The notes under the pieces: model-generated | The model's database searches: none | What the model was told of the DNA's origin: nothing | Seen by the model: only the letters and a program-made list of their open reading frames with translations | Part shown: piece after piece, positions 4,829 through 11,841 of the stretch | Numbering within the stretch: the stretch's first letter is position 1 | How the letters are laid out: the number at the start of each line of letters is the position of its first letter | Assembly (NCBI GenBank): GCA_946481105.1 | Contig: CAMLMM010000066.1 | Location: 1-11,841, forward strand | DNA from: an uncultured Alphaproteobacteria bacterium | Lineage (GTDB): Bacteria; Pseudomonadota; Alphaproteobacteria; Micavibrionales; Micavibrionaceae | DNA length: 11,841 nt | Reading direction: 5' to 3' | Program-made: the position numbers and the translations under genes

Positions 4829-6226
4829 ATGTTAGAGCTGCCTGCCATTACCGGACTCACCGCCGACAGCCGCCAGGTGCGGGATGGATATATGTTCGTA
4901 GCCATTCCCGGCCTGAAGCAAGATGGCCGCAGTTATATTGCCGACGCTATTAATAAAGGTGCTAAAACTATAGTTGTTCCTAAAGGAACGCCAAAAGTCG
5001 CCGATAATATAACCTGGCTTGAGGTCGATAACACGCGCGCTTACCTGGCTGAGGCGGCCGCCAGTTTTTATCAGGCACAACCACAGCATATAGTCGCCGT
5101 AACAGGGACGAATGGAAAAACGTCCACCGTCAATTTTTGCCGTCAAATTTGGGAATTGATGGGTATTAAAGGGGCATCGCTTGGCACACTTGGGCTTATT
5201 GCCAATGGCGTGAATGATTATAACGGAATGACAACCCTTGATCCTGTGGCGCTTCATCAGAATTTAAAATTACTGGCTGATAAAAACATTACTCATCTGG
5301 CGATGGAGGCATCAAGTCAGGGAATTGACCAGGAGCGTTTACGTGGCCTGAAATTCCGTGCGATAGGATTTACGAATTTGACGCAGGACCACCTGGATTA
5401 TCACCAGACAATGGAAAATTATCTGGCGGCCAAGCTGCGGGTGTTTCAGGAAAACATGGCCGAGGCCGGGGTGGCCGTAATCAATGCCGATGACCCCGCG
5501 CATGAGTCCTTTGTTAAATTGGTGCCTGGTACAGTCTGGACTTACGGGGGGCATGGTCGCGATTTGAGAATAATGGATCGTCGGGCCGTGGCAGATGGGC
5601 AAATTCTGGTGCTTGAATTATTTGGGAAGACGACGGAAATTCATTTGCCGCTGGTCGGATTATTCCAGGCTATGAATGTTTTATGCGCTGCAGGGATTGT
5701 ATGCGCGGAGTCAGGTGTGAAACCAGAAGATGTTGTGGGTATATTGCCGAAGCTGAAGGGCATTCCCGGACGTTTGCAGCGTGTTCTAAAATCGCCTGCC
5801 GGTATTGGCGCTTATATTGATTATGCCCATACGCCGGATGGGCTGGAAAATATTCTGACGGCGTTACGCCCTCACACGCAAGGTCGTCTTATCTGCGTGT
5901 TTGGTTGTGGCGGGGACCGTGACCGCCGCAAACGCCCGATCATGGGTGGCATTTCGGCCCGCCTTGCCGATATTACCATCATTACCGACGATAACCCCCG
6001 GAGCGAGGACGCAACGTCCATTCGGGCCGCCGTACAGGAAGGTGCACCCAATGCCCTGTCTATCGGCGGGCGTCGCGAGGCCATCCGTCACGCAGTCAGC
6101 ATGCTGCGCGAAGGAGATGTCCTGGTTGTGGCTGGTAAAGGCCATGAACAGGAACAGATTTTTGCCGATCATACTGAATTCTTTGATGACTACACCGAAA
6201 CTGAAACTGCTTTTAACCCCGCCTGA
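4829..6226 (+). CDS. murE: UDP-MurNAc-L-Ala-D-Glu:meso-diaminopimelate ligase MurE
   Basis: MurE adds the third stem residue to UDP-MurNAc-L-Ala-D-Glu in the cytoplasm, using ATP. Of the three Mur-ligase domains, the central one carries the P-loop T-G-T-N-G-K-T (92-98) and the lysine that becomes carbamoylated (K202, in YLAAKLRVF). The C-terminal domain has D388-N-P-R391, the signature that selects meso-diaminopimelate rather than lysine, and GKGHE (436-440), whose Gly and Glu also contact that substrate. So the organism should have meso-DAP peptidoglycan. At 465 residues it is a little short; the N-terminus begins almost directly at the TADSRQV motif and lacks roughly 20 residues seen in E. 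coli. The start is firm: AAGGGGGAG at 4812-4820 precedes it by eight bases, and an in-frame TGA at 4805 blocks extension. Confidence 0.97.
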   Translation: MLELPAITGLTADSRQVRDGYMFVAIPGLKQDGRSYIADAINKGAKTIVVPKGTPKVADNITWLEVDNTRAYLAEAAASFYQAQPQHIVAVTGTNGKTSTVNFCRQIWELMGIKGASLGTLGLIANGVNDYNGMTTLDPVALHQNLKLLADKNITHLAMEASSQGIDQERLRGLKFRAIGFTNLTQDHLDYHQTMENYLAAKLRVFQENMAEAGVAVINADDPAHESFVKLVPGTVWTYGGHGRDLRIMDRRAVADGQILVLELFGKTTEIHLPLVGLFQAMNVLCAAGIVCAESGVKPEDVVGILPKLKGIPGRLQRVLKSPAGIGAYIDYAHTPDGLENILTALRPHTQGRLICVFGCGGDRDRRKRPIMGGISARLADITIITDDNPRSEDATSIRAAVQEGAPNALSIGGRREAIRHAVSMLREGDVLVVAGKGHEQEQIFADHTEFFDDYTETETAFNPA

Positions 6227-6288
6227 TTACCCCTTCTTTCTCCCTGCCTACTTAAATTTTTTATTCCAGAACCACGAAAGTACATTTT
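6227..6288 (+). other. murE-murF spacer, pyrimidine-rich
   Basis: This 62-nt gap is the only noticeable break in an otherwise tightly packed operon. Positions 6227-6252 contain 23 pyrimidines in 26 bases, followed by an AT-rich run around 6252-6265. I find no stem-loop and no convincing promoter. The only ribosome-site-like element before murF is a weak GAAAG at 6276-6280. Confidence 0.6.
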
Positions 6289-7758
6289 ATGATTCATGCT
6301 TCCTTACCTGTCTGGTCATCAGCCGACATAGCCAAAGCCGTTAATGTTCCTGTAAATGGGGCATGGGTGGCCAAGGGTGTGACGATCGACAGCCGCGATG
6401 TCCAAAAGGGCGATTTGTTTATTGCCATTCATGGTGATAAGCAGGATGGGCATATGTATGCCAAAGCCGCCTTTGATAAAGGGGCCGCAGCGGTTATGGT
6501 CGACCATTTAATTGAAGGGATTCCAGCAGAAAATCAGGTGGTTGTTTCTGATACATTTGCCGCGTTACAGACGCTGGGGCAGGCGGCGCGCATGCGAACA
6601 GCGGCCCGGATTGTGGGTGTAACGGGGTCGGTTGGTAAAACAGGCACCAAGGATATGATGATTCATCTGCTCAGCACGCTGGGCCCCACACATGGCAGTG
6701 TGAAAAGCTTTAATAATCATTGGGGTGTGCCGCTTACCCTGGCCCGTATGCAGGCCGGAAGCGATTTCGGGGTGTTTGAGATGGGTATGGACCATGCGGG
6801 AGAAATCACGCCACTTAGCCTGATGGTCAAACCTCATATTGCCATTATTACGACTGTTGCCTCATCGCATATCGAGAATTTTGCCGATGGTATTGAGGGT
6901 ATTGCAAAGGCCAAAGCAGAAATTTTTAACGGCATGGATGCTCACGGCATTGCCATTCTTAATCGTGACAATGACTCTTTTGATTTCTTGAGATCGGCGG
7001 CTCAGACCAAAGGACTAAGAAAGATATTATCCTTTGGCCGCCACGCCGAAGCCGATGCGCGCCTGGACGATATTCTGATTGCAAGCAATGGTATCCGGGC
7101 CATGGCCACTATTCTTGGTGAACCGATCACCTTCACATTAAAAGATGCAGGCGAGCATAATGCCATGAATGCCCTGTCTGTTCTGCTGGCCTATAAAATT
7201 CTTGGCGGGAATATGCAGGATGCCATTGCCGCGCTGCGCGATATTGAACCGCCTGCCGGACGCGGCAAGCGTGAATATCTGGATGTTGGTGATGCCGCCA
7301 ATCCCGTTACGCTGATAGATGAAAGTTACAATGCGTCCTCGGCTGTTGCCATGCAGGCTGCTTTTAAGGTTCTGGCGCTTATCGATCCGGGCCGGGGAGG
7401 GCGCCGTATTGCCATTCTGGGCGATATGTATGAACAGGGAAAAAATGCCGCGGCCATTCACCGTGAATTAGCTTTGCCATTACAGGCTGCCGGGGTGGAT
7501 CTGGTTTATACATGCGGGCCATTGATGAAAAATCTGTATGATGCCTTGCCAGCCAATAAGCAAGGAGCACACCGCGACGAAAGCCCCGAACTTGCGCAGA
7601 TCGTGCCGGAAGTCCTGGTTCCGGGGGATGTCGTTATGGTCAAAGGATCTCGCGGTGGGGGCGATAAACCGCGCATGCAGGTGATTGTTGAGGCCTTGCG
7701 CGAAATGCCAAAACGCGCCAAGAATATAGCCAATGCCCAGCGTCAGGAAAGGAACTGA
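6289..7758 (+). CDS. murF: UDP-MurNAc-tripeptide:D-alanyl-D-alanine ligase MurF
   Basis: MurF completes the cytoplasmic pentapeptide precursor by joining D-Ala-D-Ala to UDP-MurNAc-tripeptide with ATP hydrolysis. The 489-residue protein shows the N-terminal substrate domain with [16 protein letters not shown] near residue 32, the ATP-binding G-S-V-G-K-T (113-118), [13 protein letters not shown], and [11 protein letters not shown]. Further on come the Asn-rich motif [14 protein letters not shown], the RGKREYL turn, and the C-terminal IDESYNASS and LGDMYEQG motifs that are distinctive of MurF against other Mur ligases. It is somewhat longer than E. coli MurF (452), mainly at the C-terminal end, which is basic and polar. 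The ribosome site is weak (GAAAG at 6276-6280), unlike its neighbours, and the gene follows the only sizeable gap in the cluster. Confidence 0.97.
   Translation: MIHASLPVWSSADIAKAVNVPVNGAWVAKGVTIDSRDVQKGDLFIAIHGDKQDGHMYAKAAFDKGAAAVMVDHLIEGIPAENQVVVSDTFAALQTLGQAARMRTAARIVGVTGSVGKTGTKDMMIHLLSTLGPTHGSVKSFNNHWGVPLTLARMQAGSDFGVFEMGMDHAGEITPLSLMVKPHIAIITTVASSHIENFADGIEGIAKAKAEIFNGMDAHGIAILNRDNDSFDFLRSAAQTKGLRKILSFGRHAEADARLDDILIASNGIRAMATILGEPITFTLKDAGEHNAMNALSVLLAYKILGGNMQDAIAALRDIEPPAGRGKREYLDVGDAANPVTLIDESYNASSAVAMQAAFKVLALIDPGRGGRRIAILGDMYEQGKNAAAIHRELALPLQAAGVDLVYTCGPLMKNLYDALPANKQGAHRDESPELAQIVPEVLVPGDVVMVKGSRGGGDKPRMQVIVEALREMPKRAKNIANAQRQERN
7745..7754 (+). promoter_or_regulatory. Ribosome binding site that sets the mraY start
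   Basis: AGGAAAGGAA ends eight bases before the ATG at 7763 and lies within the end of murF. An upstream in-frame ATG at 7733 precedes this site and would add ten residues with no match to the family, so 7763 is preferred. Confidence 0.85.
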
Positions 7759-7762
7759 GCCC

Positions 7763-8845
7763 ATGCTTGCACTTTTGTCCGAGCTTAAGGAATATTCCAT
7801 TATATTCAATCTCTTTACTTATATTACGTTTCGTACAGGCGGCGCTGTGCTGACTGCGTTTTTTCTCTCACTGCTGATCGGGCCGCGCATGATTCTGTGG
7901 CTAAAGTCACTTCAGGGGGCCGGGCAGCCTATCCGGACTGATGGCCCGGAAACGCATCTGAAAAAAGCCGGCACGCCGACCATGGGGGGCGTTCTGATTT
8001 TATTGAGCGTGACCTTGAGTACAATTTTGTGGTCCGACCCCAAAAGTCCTTATGTCTGGCTGGCATTGCTGGTGATGGTTGGATTTGGCCTGCTGGGGTT
8101 TGCTGATGATTTTCTGAAGCTGACAAAGCGCAATACTGCCGGCCTGTCGAGCCGAAAGAAACTGCTGGGCCAACTGGTTATAAGCCTGGTGGCTACGGCA
8201 GGTATCGTGCATTTTTTACCGCAAGAGATTGCCACAAGCGTTGCCATTCCATTCTTTAAAAACTTTTTTGTCCCGCTCGGTGTTTTCTTTTTCATCTGGT
8301 CCATCTTTGTCATGATTGGATCTTCCAACGCTGTGAATCTGACAGATGGTCTGGATGGTCTGGCGATTGTGCCCGTGGCGATTGCGGCGGCCTGTTTTGG
8401 GTTGATTGCCTATCTGGTAGGGCGTATTGATTTTGCCGAATATCTGCAAATTCCCTATGTCAGCGGCACATCTGAATTAGCCATTCTTTGTGGGGCGCTT
8501 GTGGGGGGGGCTATGGGTTTCCTGTGGTTTAATGCACCGCCCGCCATGATTTTCATGGGGGATACCGGATCATTGGCGATGGGTGGCGTGCTGGGAACAA
8601 TTTCCATTATGGTCAAACATGAACTGGTTCTGGCCATTATCGGCGGCGTTTTTGTCATGGAGACGGTGTCGGTTATTATTCAGGTATTGTCATTTAAAAT
8701 GCGTGGCAAGCGTGTGTTCCTGATGGCACCTATTCATCATCATTATGAGAAAAAAGGATGGTCGGAGCCGACCGTGGTCATTCGCTTCTGGATTATTGCG
8801 ATGGTACTGGCTCTGATTGGTCTTTCGACGCTTAAACTTCGGTAA
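7763..8845 (+). CDS. mraY: Phospho-N-acetylmuramoyl-pentapeptide-transferase MraY
   Basis: MraY moves phospho-MurNAc-pentapeptide from UDP onto undecaprenyl phosphate at the inner face of the membrane, making lipid I. With the start at 7763 it is 360 residues, exactly the E. coli length, with about ten hydrophobic helices. The metal-binding and catalytic acidic motifs are present: D115-D116 in [11 protein letters not shown], the NLTDGLDGL loop (192-200), and D267 in [12 protein letters not shown]. The late cytoplasmic motif [11 protein letters not shown] has its three histidines at 325-327. A run of eight G at 8503-8510 codes for Val-Gly-Gly. The start choice rests on the Shine-Dalgarno at 7745-7754 and on family length. 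The gene begins four bases after the murF stop and ends five bases before murD. Confidence 0.97.
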   Translation: MLALLSELKEYSIIFNLFTYITFRTGGAVLTAFFLSLLIGPRMILWLKSLQGAGQPIRTDGPETHLKKAGTPTMGGVLILLSVTLSTILWSDPKSPYVWLALLVMVGFGLLGFADDFLKLTKRNTAGLSSRKKLLGQLVISLVATAGIVHFLPQEIATSVAIPFFKNFFVPLGVFFFIWSIFVMIGSSNAVNLTDGLDGLAIVPVAIAAACFGLIAYLVGRIDFAEYLQIPYVSGTSELAILCGALVGGAMGFLWFNAPPAMIFMGDTGSLAMGGVLGTISIMVKHELVLAIIGGVFVMETVSVIIQVLSFKMRGKRVFLMAPIHHHYEKKGWSEPTVVIRFWIIAMVLALIGLSTLKLR

Positions 8846-8850
8846 ATACT

Positions 8851-10200
8851 ATGATTGACCTTTCATCTTTGCGTGGACAGAAATATGCCGTAATGGGGTT
8901 GGGCAAGACAGGGCTGTCGGCTGCCAGGTCGCTGCAACAGGTCGGCGTAAAAGTTGTGGCGTGGGATGATAATGCAACATCACGGCAGGAAGCGGTCAAG
9001 GCCGGTGTTCAGGTTGAAGATTTAACCAAAGTAGATTTAAGCGGATATAAGGGAATTATCTGGTCTCCCGGCATCCCGCACAGCTACCCGCATCCGCATA
9101 AGGTTGCGGAACATGCGCGAAAATCAGGGATTCCTCTGATAAGCGATATTGATATTCTGATTAAAGCTCAGCCGGATGCCGATTATATTGGGATTACCGG
9201 GACAAATGGCAAGTCGACCACGACGGCTTTGATTGGGCATATGCTGAAGCAATTCCGCCAAACGGAAACCGGGGGGAATATAGGAGTCCCCGTACTCAGT
9301 CTTGCCCCTGTGGGTAAAGCGGGAACGTATGTACTCGAATTATCTTCCTATCAGACGGAGCTTACGCCATCTTTTTCCCCTGCGGGAGCCGTGCTGTTAA
9401 ATATTACGCCGGACCATCTGGCCCGTCACGGGGGTATGGCGGGCTATATCGCGGCCAAAAAAAATATCTTCAATCAGCCAAAGGAAAATTCTGTAGCCGT
9501 AATTTGCATCGACACAGATATATGTCGCCAGATTGCAGATGAATTGCGCGGATGGAAAGTCATTCGTGTATCTACGCATGTGGAAATGTCTGAAGGAGTG
9601 TGGGTGCGCGATGGTCAATTGTTTGATAAAGACGAACTGGTTGCAAATTTAAACGATATGTCCAGCCTGAAAGGCCGCCATAATCACGAAAATGCCGCCT
9701 GCGCTTACGCTGTCTTAAGGTATGTGTATGGATATGATCCGGCAGAACTGGTCCACGCGATGACAAGCTTTGGAGGATTACAGCATCGCCAGTATCTGGT
9801 CCGCAAAATGGGCGATGTCAGTTATATAAACGACAGCAAAGCCACCAACGCCGATGCGACATCCAAGGCGCTCGCGAGTTTTGATGATATATACTGGATA
9901 CTCGGCGGGCAGCCGAAGGAAGGCGGATTATCGGGCCTTGAAGGATTTATGAATCGTATTTGTCATGCCTATGTGATTGGCGAGGCAACCCCTTTATTTG
10001 TGCAGTGGCTAAAAGGAAATAATGTTCCGTATACGGAATGCGGGACTCTGGATAAAGCTGTTGCGGCGGCGCATCAGGCGGCACACAATAGAGGGAAAGG
10101 TTCTGTCCTTTTATCCCCTGCTTGCGCATCGTGGGACCAGTTTACATCATTTGAACACCGCGGCCAGGTTTTTGCCGATATTGTAGAGCATCTCACATGA
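8851..10200 (+). CDS. murD: UDP-N-acetylmuramoyl-L-alanine:D-glutamate ligase MurD
   Basis: MurD adds D-glutamate to UDP-MurNAc-L-alanine, the second stem residue. The 449-residue protein begins with a Rossmann-like domain (YAVMGLGKTGLSAARSL, with SPGIP further on), then the central ATPase domain with G-T-N-G-K-S (117-122), LELSSYQTE, NITPDHLARHG and a carbamoylation lysine in YIAAKKNIF (K203). HNHENAACAYAV, INDSKATNADAT and the final LLSPACASWDQFTSFEHRGQVF are all strong MurD signatures. The length is near E. coli (438). No clear Shine-Dalgarno precedes the ATG, and the gene starts only five bases after the mraY stop, so ribosomes probably arrive by coupling. Its stop overlaps the ftsW start (ATGA). 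Confidence 0.97.
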   Translation: MIDLSSLRGQKYAVMGLGKTGLSAARSLQQVGVKVVAWDDNATSRQEAVKAGVQVEDLTKVDLSGYKGIIWSPGIPHSYPHPHKVAEHARKSGIPLISDIDILIKAQPDADYIGITGTNGKSTTTALIGHMLKQFRQTETGGNIGVPVLSLAPVGKAGTYVLELSSYQTELTPSFSPAGAVLLNITPDHLARHGGMAGYIAAKKNIFNQPKENSVAVICIDTDICRQIADELRGWKVIRVSTHVEMSEGVWVRDGQLFDKDELVANLNDMSSLKGRHNHENAACAYAVLRYVYGYDPAELVHAMTSFGGLQHRQYLVRKMGDVSYINDSKATNADATSKALASFDDIYWILGGQPKEGGLSGLEGFMNRICHAYVIGEATPLFVQWLKGNNVPYTECGTLDKAVAAAHQAAHNRGKGSVLLSPACASWDQFTSFEHRGQVFADIVEHLT

Positions 10201-11378
10201 GCACAACCAACGGTATAAGCAGTTATTTCGCCCGGACAGATAGATCGCTTATCGCACGATGGTGGTGGACAGTCGATAAAGGAATTCTGGCGTCGATTGT
10301 TATTCTTTTTATATTGGGAATTGCGTTTGTTACTTCGTCCAGCCCGTCGGTCGCCGACCGCATTGGCGCGTCGCATACCCACTTTATTGTACGGCATATT
10401 GCTTTTGCCATACCATCCTTCTTTATTATGCTGGGGGTTTCGCTGCTGGATCATCGCTGGATACGGCGGGTGGGCAGCGTGGCTTTTATTGCAGCCACTT
10501 TCATGATGCTTCTTGTGCCATTCGTGGGGCCGGATATCAAAGGGGCGCAACGCTGGATACCCATATTCAGTTTTTCCCTGCAGCCAAGCGAGTTTGTTAA
10601 ACCGGCTTTTGCCATCGTAGCTGGCTGGCTTATTGCGCATCAAAAGCAGGTGCAGGATTTCCCAGGTTATAAATTTTGCGCAGCGCTTTACGCATGCGTC
10701 GTGTTCCTGCTGATGTCGCAGCCTGATTTTGGCATGACGGCCGTTTTGACGCTTATGTTCGCCAGCCAAATATTTATGGCTGGCTTGCCATTGCGTTATC
10801 TGGTTATCATCGGCGTCGTGGCTGTGGTGGGTGTTGTTTGCGTATATTACAGCTTTGACCATGTGCGCAGCCGTATCGACCGCTTTGTTGACCCGCAAGG
10901 AACAGCCGATACATATCAGGTTGACCGCTCGCTTGAGGCTTTTGCCAGCGGCGGATTATTTGGGGCCGGGCCGGGGCAGGGAACGATTAAAAACACCATT
11001 CCTGACGTTCATGCTGATTTCATCTTTGCCGTATCGGGAGAAGAGCTTGGGTTGTTAATGACACTGGGGGTTGTGGGCCTGTATGCCTTTATCGTATTGC
11101 GCGGGTTTAACCGGCTGATGGAATCCAGCGATTTGTTCGTCGTTCTGGCTGCGGGTGGCATTCTGTGCATGTTCGGTCTTCAGGCATTTGTTCATATGGG
11201 GTCAAGTCTTCATATTCTGCCGACCAAGGGTATGACACTGCCATTTATCAGCTATGGTGGCTCGTCCATGCTGGCGACCGGCTTTGGCATGGGTATCGTG
11301 CTTGGTTTGACACGTCGCGAAGGACGCAAGACGATCATGCAGCGTCGCCGCTTCTCATTTCTACAAAGGCAGGTATAG
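10197..11378 (+). CDS. ftsW: Peptidoglycan glycosyltransferase FtsW (SEDS family)
   Basis: FtsW is the polymerase that strings lipid II into septal glycan chains, acting in complex with FtsI. The 393-residue integral membrane protein has around ten hydrophobic helices. SEDS motifs are clear: KGAQRWI, LQPSEFVKPAF, SQPDFGM, then GPGQGTIKNTIPDVHADFIFAVSGEELG; in that block D274 corresponds to the catalytic aspartate of the family. LPTKGMTLPFISYGGSSM near the end is diagnostic for FtsW. The opening FARTDRSLIARWWWTVDK is a pattern I associate with alphaproteobacterial FtsW, and the tail after the last helix is short and basic. RodA is excluded by this tail, by the motifs and by context. The ATG overlaps the murD stop by four bases with only a weak AGAG as ribosome site. 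Confidence 0.96.
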   Translation: MSTTNGISSYFARTDRSLIARWWWTVDKGILASIVILFILGIAFVTSSSPSVADRIGASHTHFIVRHIAFAIPSFFIMLGVSLLDHRWIRRVGSVAFIAATFMMLLVPFVGPDIKGAQRWIPIFSFSLQPSEFVKPAFAIVAGWLIAHQKQVQDFPGYKFCAALYACVVFLLMSQPDFGMTAVLTLMFASQIFMAGLPLRYLVIIGVVAVVGVVCVYYSFDHVRSRIDRFVDPQGTADTYQVDRSLEAFASGGLFGAGPGQGTIKNTIPDVHADFIFAVSGEELGLLMTLGVVGLYAFIVLRGFNRLMESSDLFVVLAAGGILCMFGLQAFVHMGSSLHILPTKGMTLPFISYGGSSMLATGFGMGIVLGLTRREGRKTIMQRRRFSFLQRQV

Positions 11379-11380
11379 AT

Positions 11381-11841
11381 ATGCCGGATAAAATCATTTT
11401 ATTGTCGGCGGGCGGCACAGGGGGGCATGTGTTTCCTGCCCGCGCTTTGGCAGAAATTTTATTAGATCAAGGGTATCAGGTTGTATTAGCGACCGATGCG
11501 CGGGGACAGAAATATTTTAAAGGATTGGACATCCCGCAGCATATTATTGATTCCGGCGGGTATTTGCCGGGCCTGAAAGGTAAGATTCGAGCTGTTCTAG
11601 GGTTAGTTAAGGGATATATTCAATCACATAAAATTATCAGCCAACTGAAACCGTCCGCCGTTATCGGGTTTGGGGGCTATCCGTCGGCCCCGCCCTTATT
11701 CGCCGCCCAGCACCGTGGCATTCCGACCATCCTGCATGAGCAGAATGCCATTCTGGGGCTGGCGAATATTCTGCTGGCCGGTCGTGCCAGGCGTTTGGCT
11801 CTATCATTTCCTCATACTGAAAAAATTAAATCGGCATGGCA
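11381..11841 (+). CDS. murG: MurG, N-terminal part (cut by window end)
   Basis: MurG is the peripheral membrane glycosyltransferase that adds GlcNAc from UDP-GlcNAc to lipid I, making lipid II. The frame is open from ATG 11381 to the last base, giving 153 complete codons plus two bases out of a usual 350-380. The glycine-rich GGTGGHVFPA loop (11-20), GFGGYPSAPP starting at residue 96, and HEQNAILGLAN starting at 119 are all MurG signatures of the N-terminal, acceptor-binding domain of the GT-B fold. The C-terminal UDP-GlcNAc-binding domain lies beyond the window. A good ribosome site, AAGGCAGG at 11366-11373, lies seven bases before the start, which is two bases after the ftsW stop. Confidence 0.96.
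   Translation, partial: MPDKIILLSAGGTGGHVFPARALAEILLDQGYQVVLATDARGQKYFKGLDIPQHIIDSGGYLPGLKGKIRAVLGLVKGYIQSHKIISQLKPSAVIGFGGYPSAPPLFAAQHRGIPTILHEQNAILGLANILLAGRARRLALSFPHTEKIKSAW

Noticed and set aside
5901..6344. A 147-codon plus-strand frame bridging the murE-murF gap
   Set aside because: It is out of frame with both genes, overlaps coding sequence at each end, and its product has no coherent domain; no ribosome site supports it.
7733..7762. Upstream ATG start for mraY
   Set aside because: It would place the ribosome site inside the gene and make the protein ten residues longer than the standard 360.
8503..8510. Run of eight G in mraY, and a run of eight A at 9457-9464 in murD, as possible phase-variation tracts
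   Set aside because: Both are in frame within conserved regions of essential genes, where on/off switching would be lethal; likely chance runs.
10074..10898. A 274-codon minus-strand open frame opposite murD and ftsW
   Set aside because: The plus strand encodes clear MurD and FtsW here. The antisense product is rich in His, Arg and Asn with no recognisable fold, as expected from codon-bias shadows.
1..11841. CRISPR arrays, insertion sequences, tRNA genes or attachment sites
   Set aside because: No repeated spacer structure, transposase-like frame, terminal inverted repeat or tRNA fold was seen; the window is core chromosomal DNA.

Overview
The window is the first part of a division and cell wall (dcw) gene cluster, almost certainly from an alphaproteobacterium. 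Three things point there. The gene order is ampD-like amidase, rnpB, mraZ, rsmH, ftsL, ftsI, murE, murF, mraY, murD, ftsW, murG. FtsW has an alphaproteobacterial N-terminus (FARTDRSLIARWWWTVDK). The mraZ leader carries a perfect TTAA-N7-TTAA site, the motif bound by the alphaproteobacterial cell-cycle regulator CtrA. Base composition looks intermediate, and I cannot name a genus.

Layout. Positions 1-255 are the C-terminal end of an N-acetylmuramoyl-L-alanine amidase of the AmpD/AmiD type. Positions 288-668 are the RNase P RNA gene, whose putative promoter overlaps the amidase stop codon. Positions 708-983 hold an unrecognised 91-residue gene on the opposite strand. Positions 984-1197 are a dense control region between that gene and mraZ. 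From 1198 to the end, ten genes run on the plus strand with gaps of 5 nt or less or short overlaps. The only exception is a 62-nt gap between murE and murF. The last gene, murG, is cut by the window edge; its first 153 codons are open.

How the genes work together. MurE, MurD and MurF add meso-diaminopimelate, D-glutamate and D-Ala-D-Ala to the UDP-MurNAc precursor. MraY moves the product onto undecaprenyl phosphate to give lipid I, and MurG adds GlcNAc to give lipid II. FtsW (polymerase) and FtsI (transpeptidase) build septal peptidoglycan from lipid II, with FtsL as part of their activating complex. MraZ is the cluster's transcriptional regulator and RsmH methylates 16S rRNA. The amidase upstream belongs to peptidoglycan turnover.

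Novelty. The protein-coding core is a well-known system and I see no new enzyme system in it. The part worth a second look is 984-1197. It contains a perfect DnaA box beside an AT-rich stretch, a pair of CGGGATT repeats, a candidate promoter, three TCCCA MraZ boxes at 10-bp period plus a fourth outlier, and a CtrA-type site. This suggests that MraZ, CtrA and perhaps DnaA converge on one promoter. The other unknown is the small divergent gene at 708-983.
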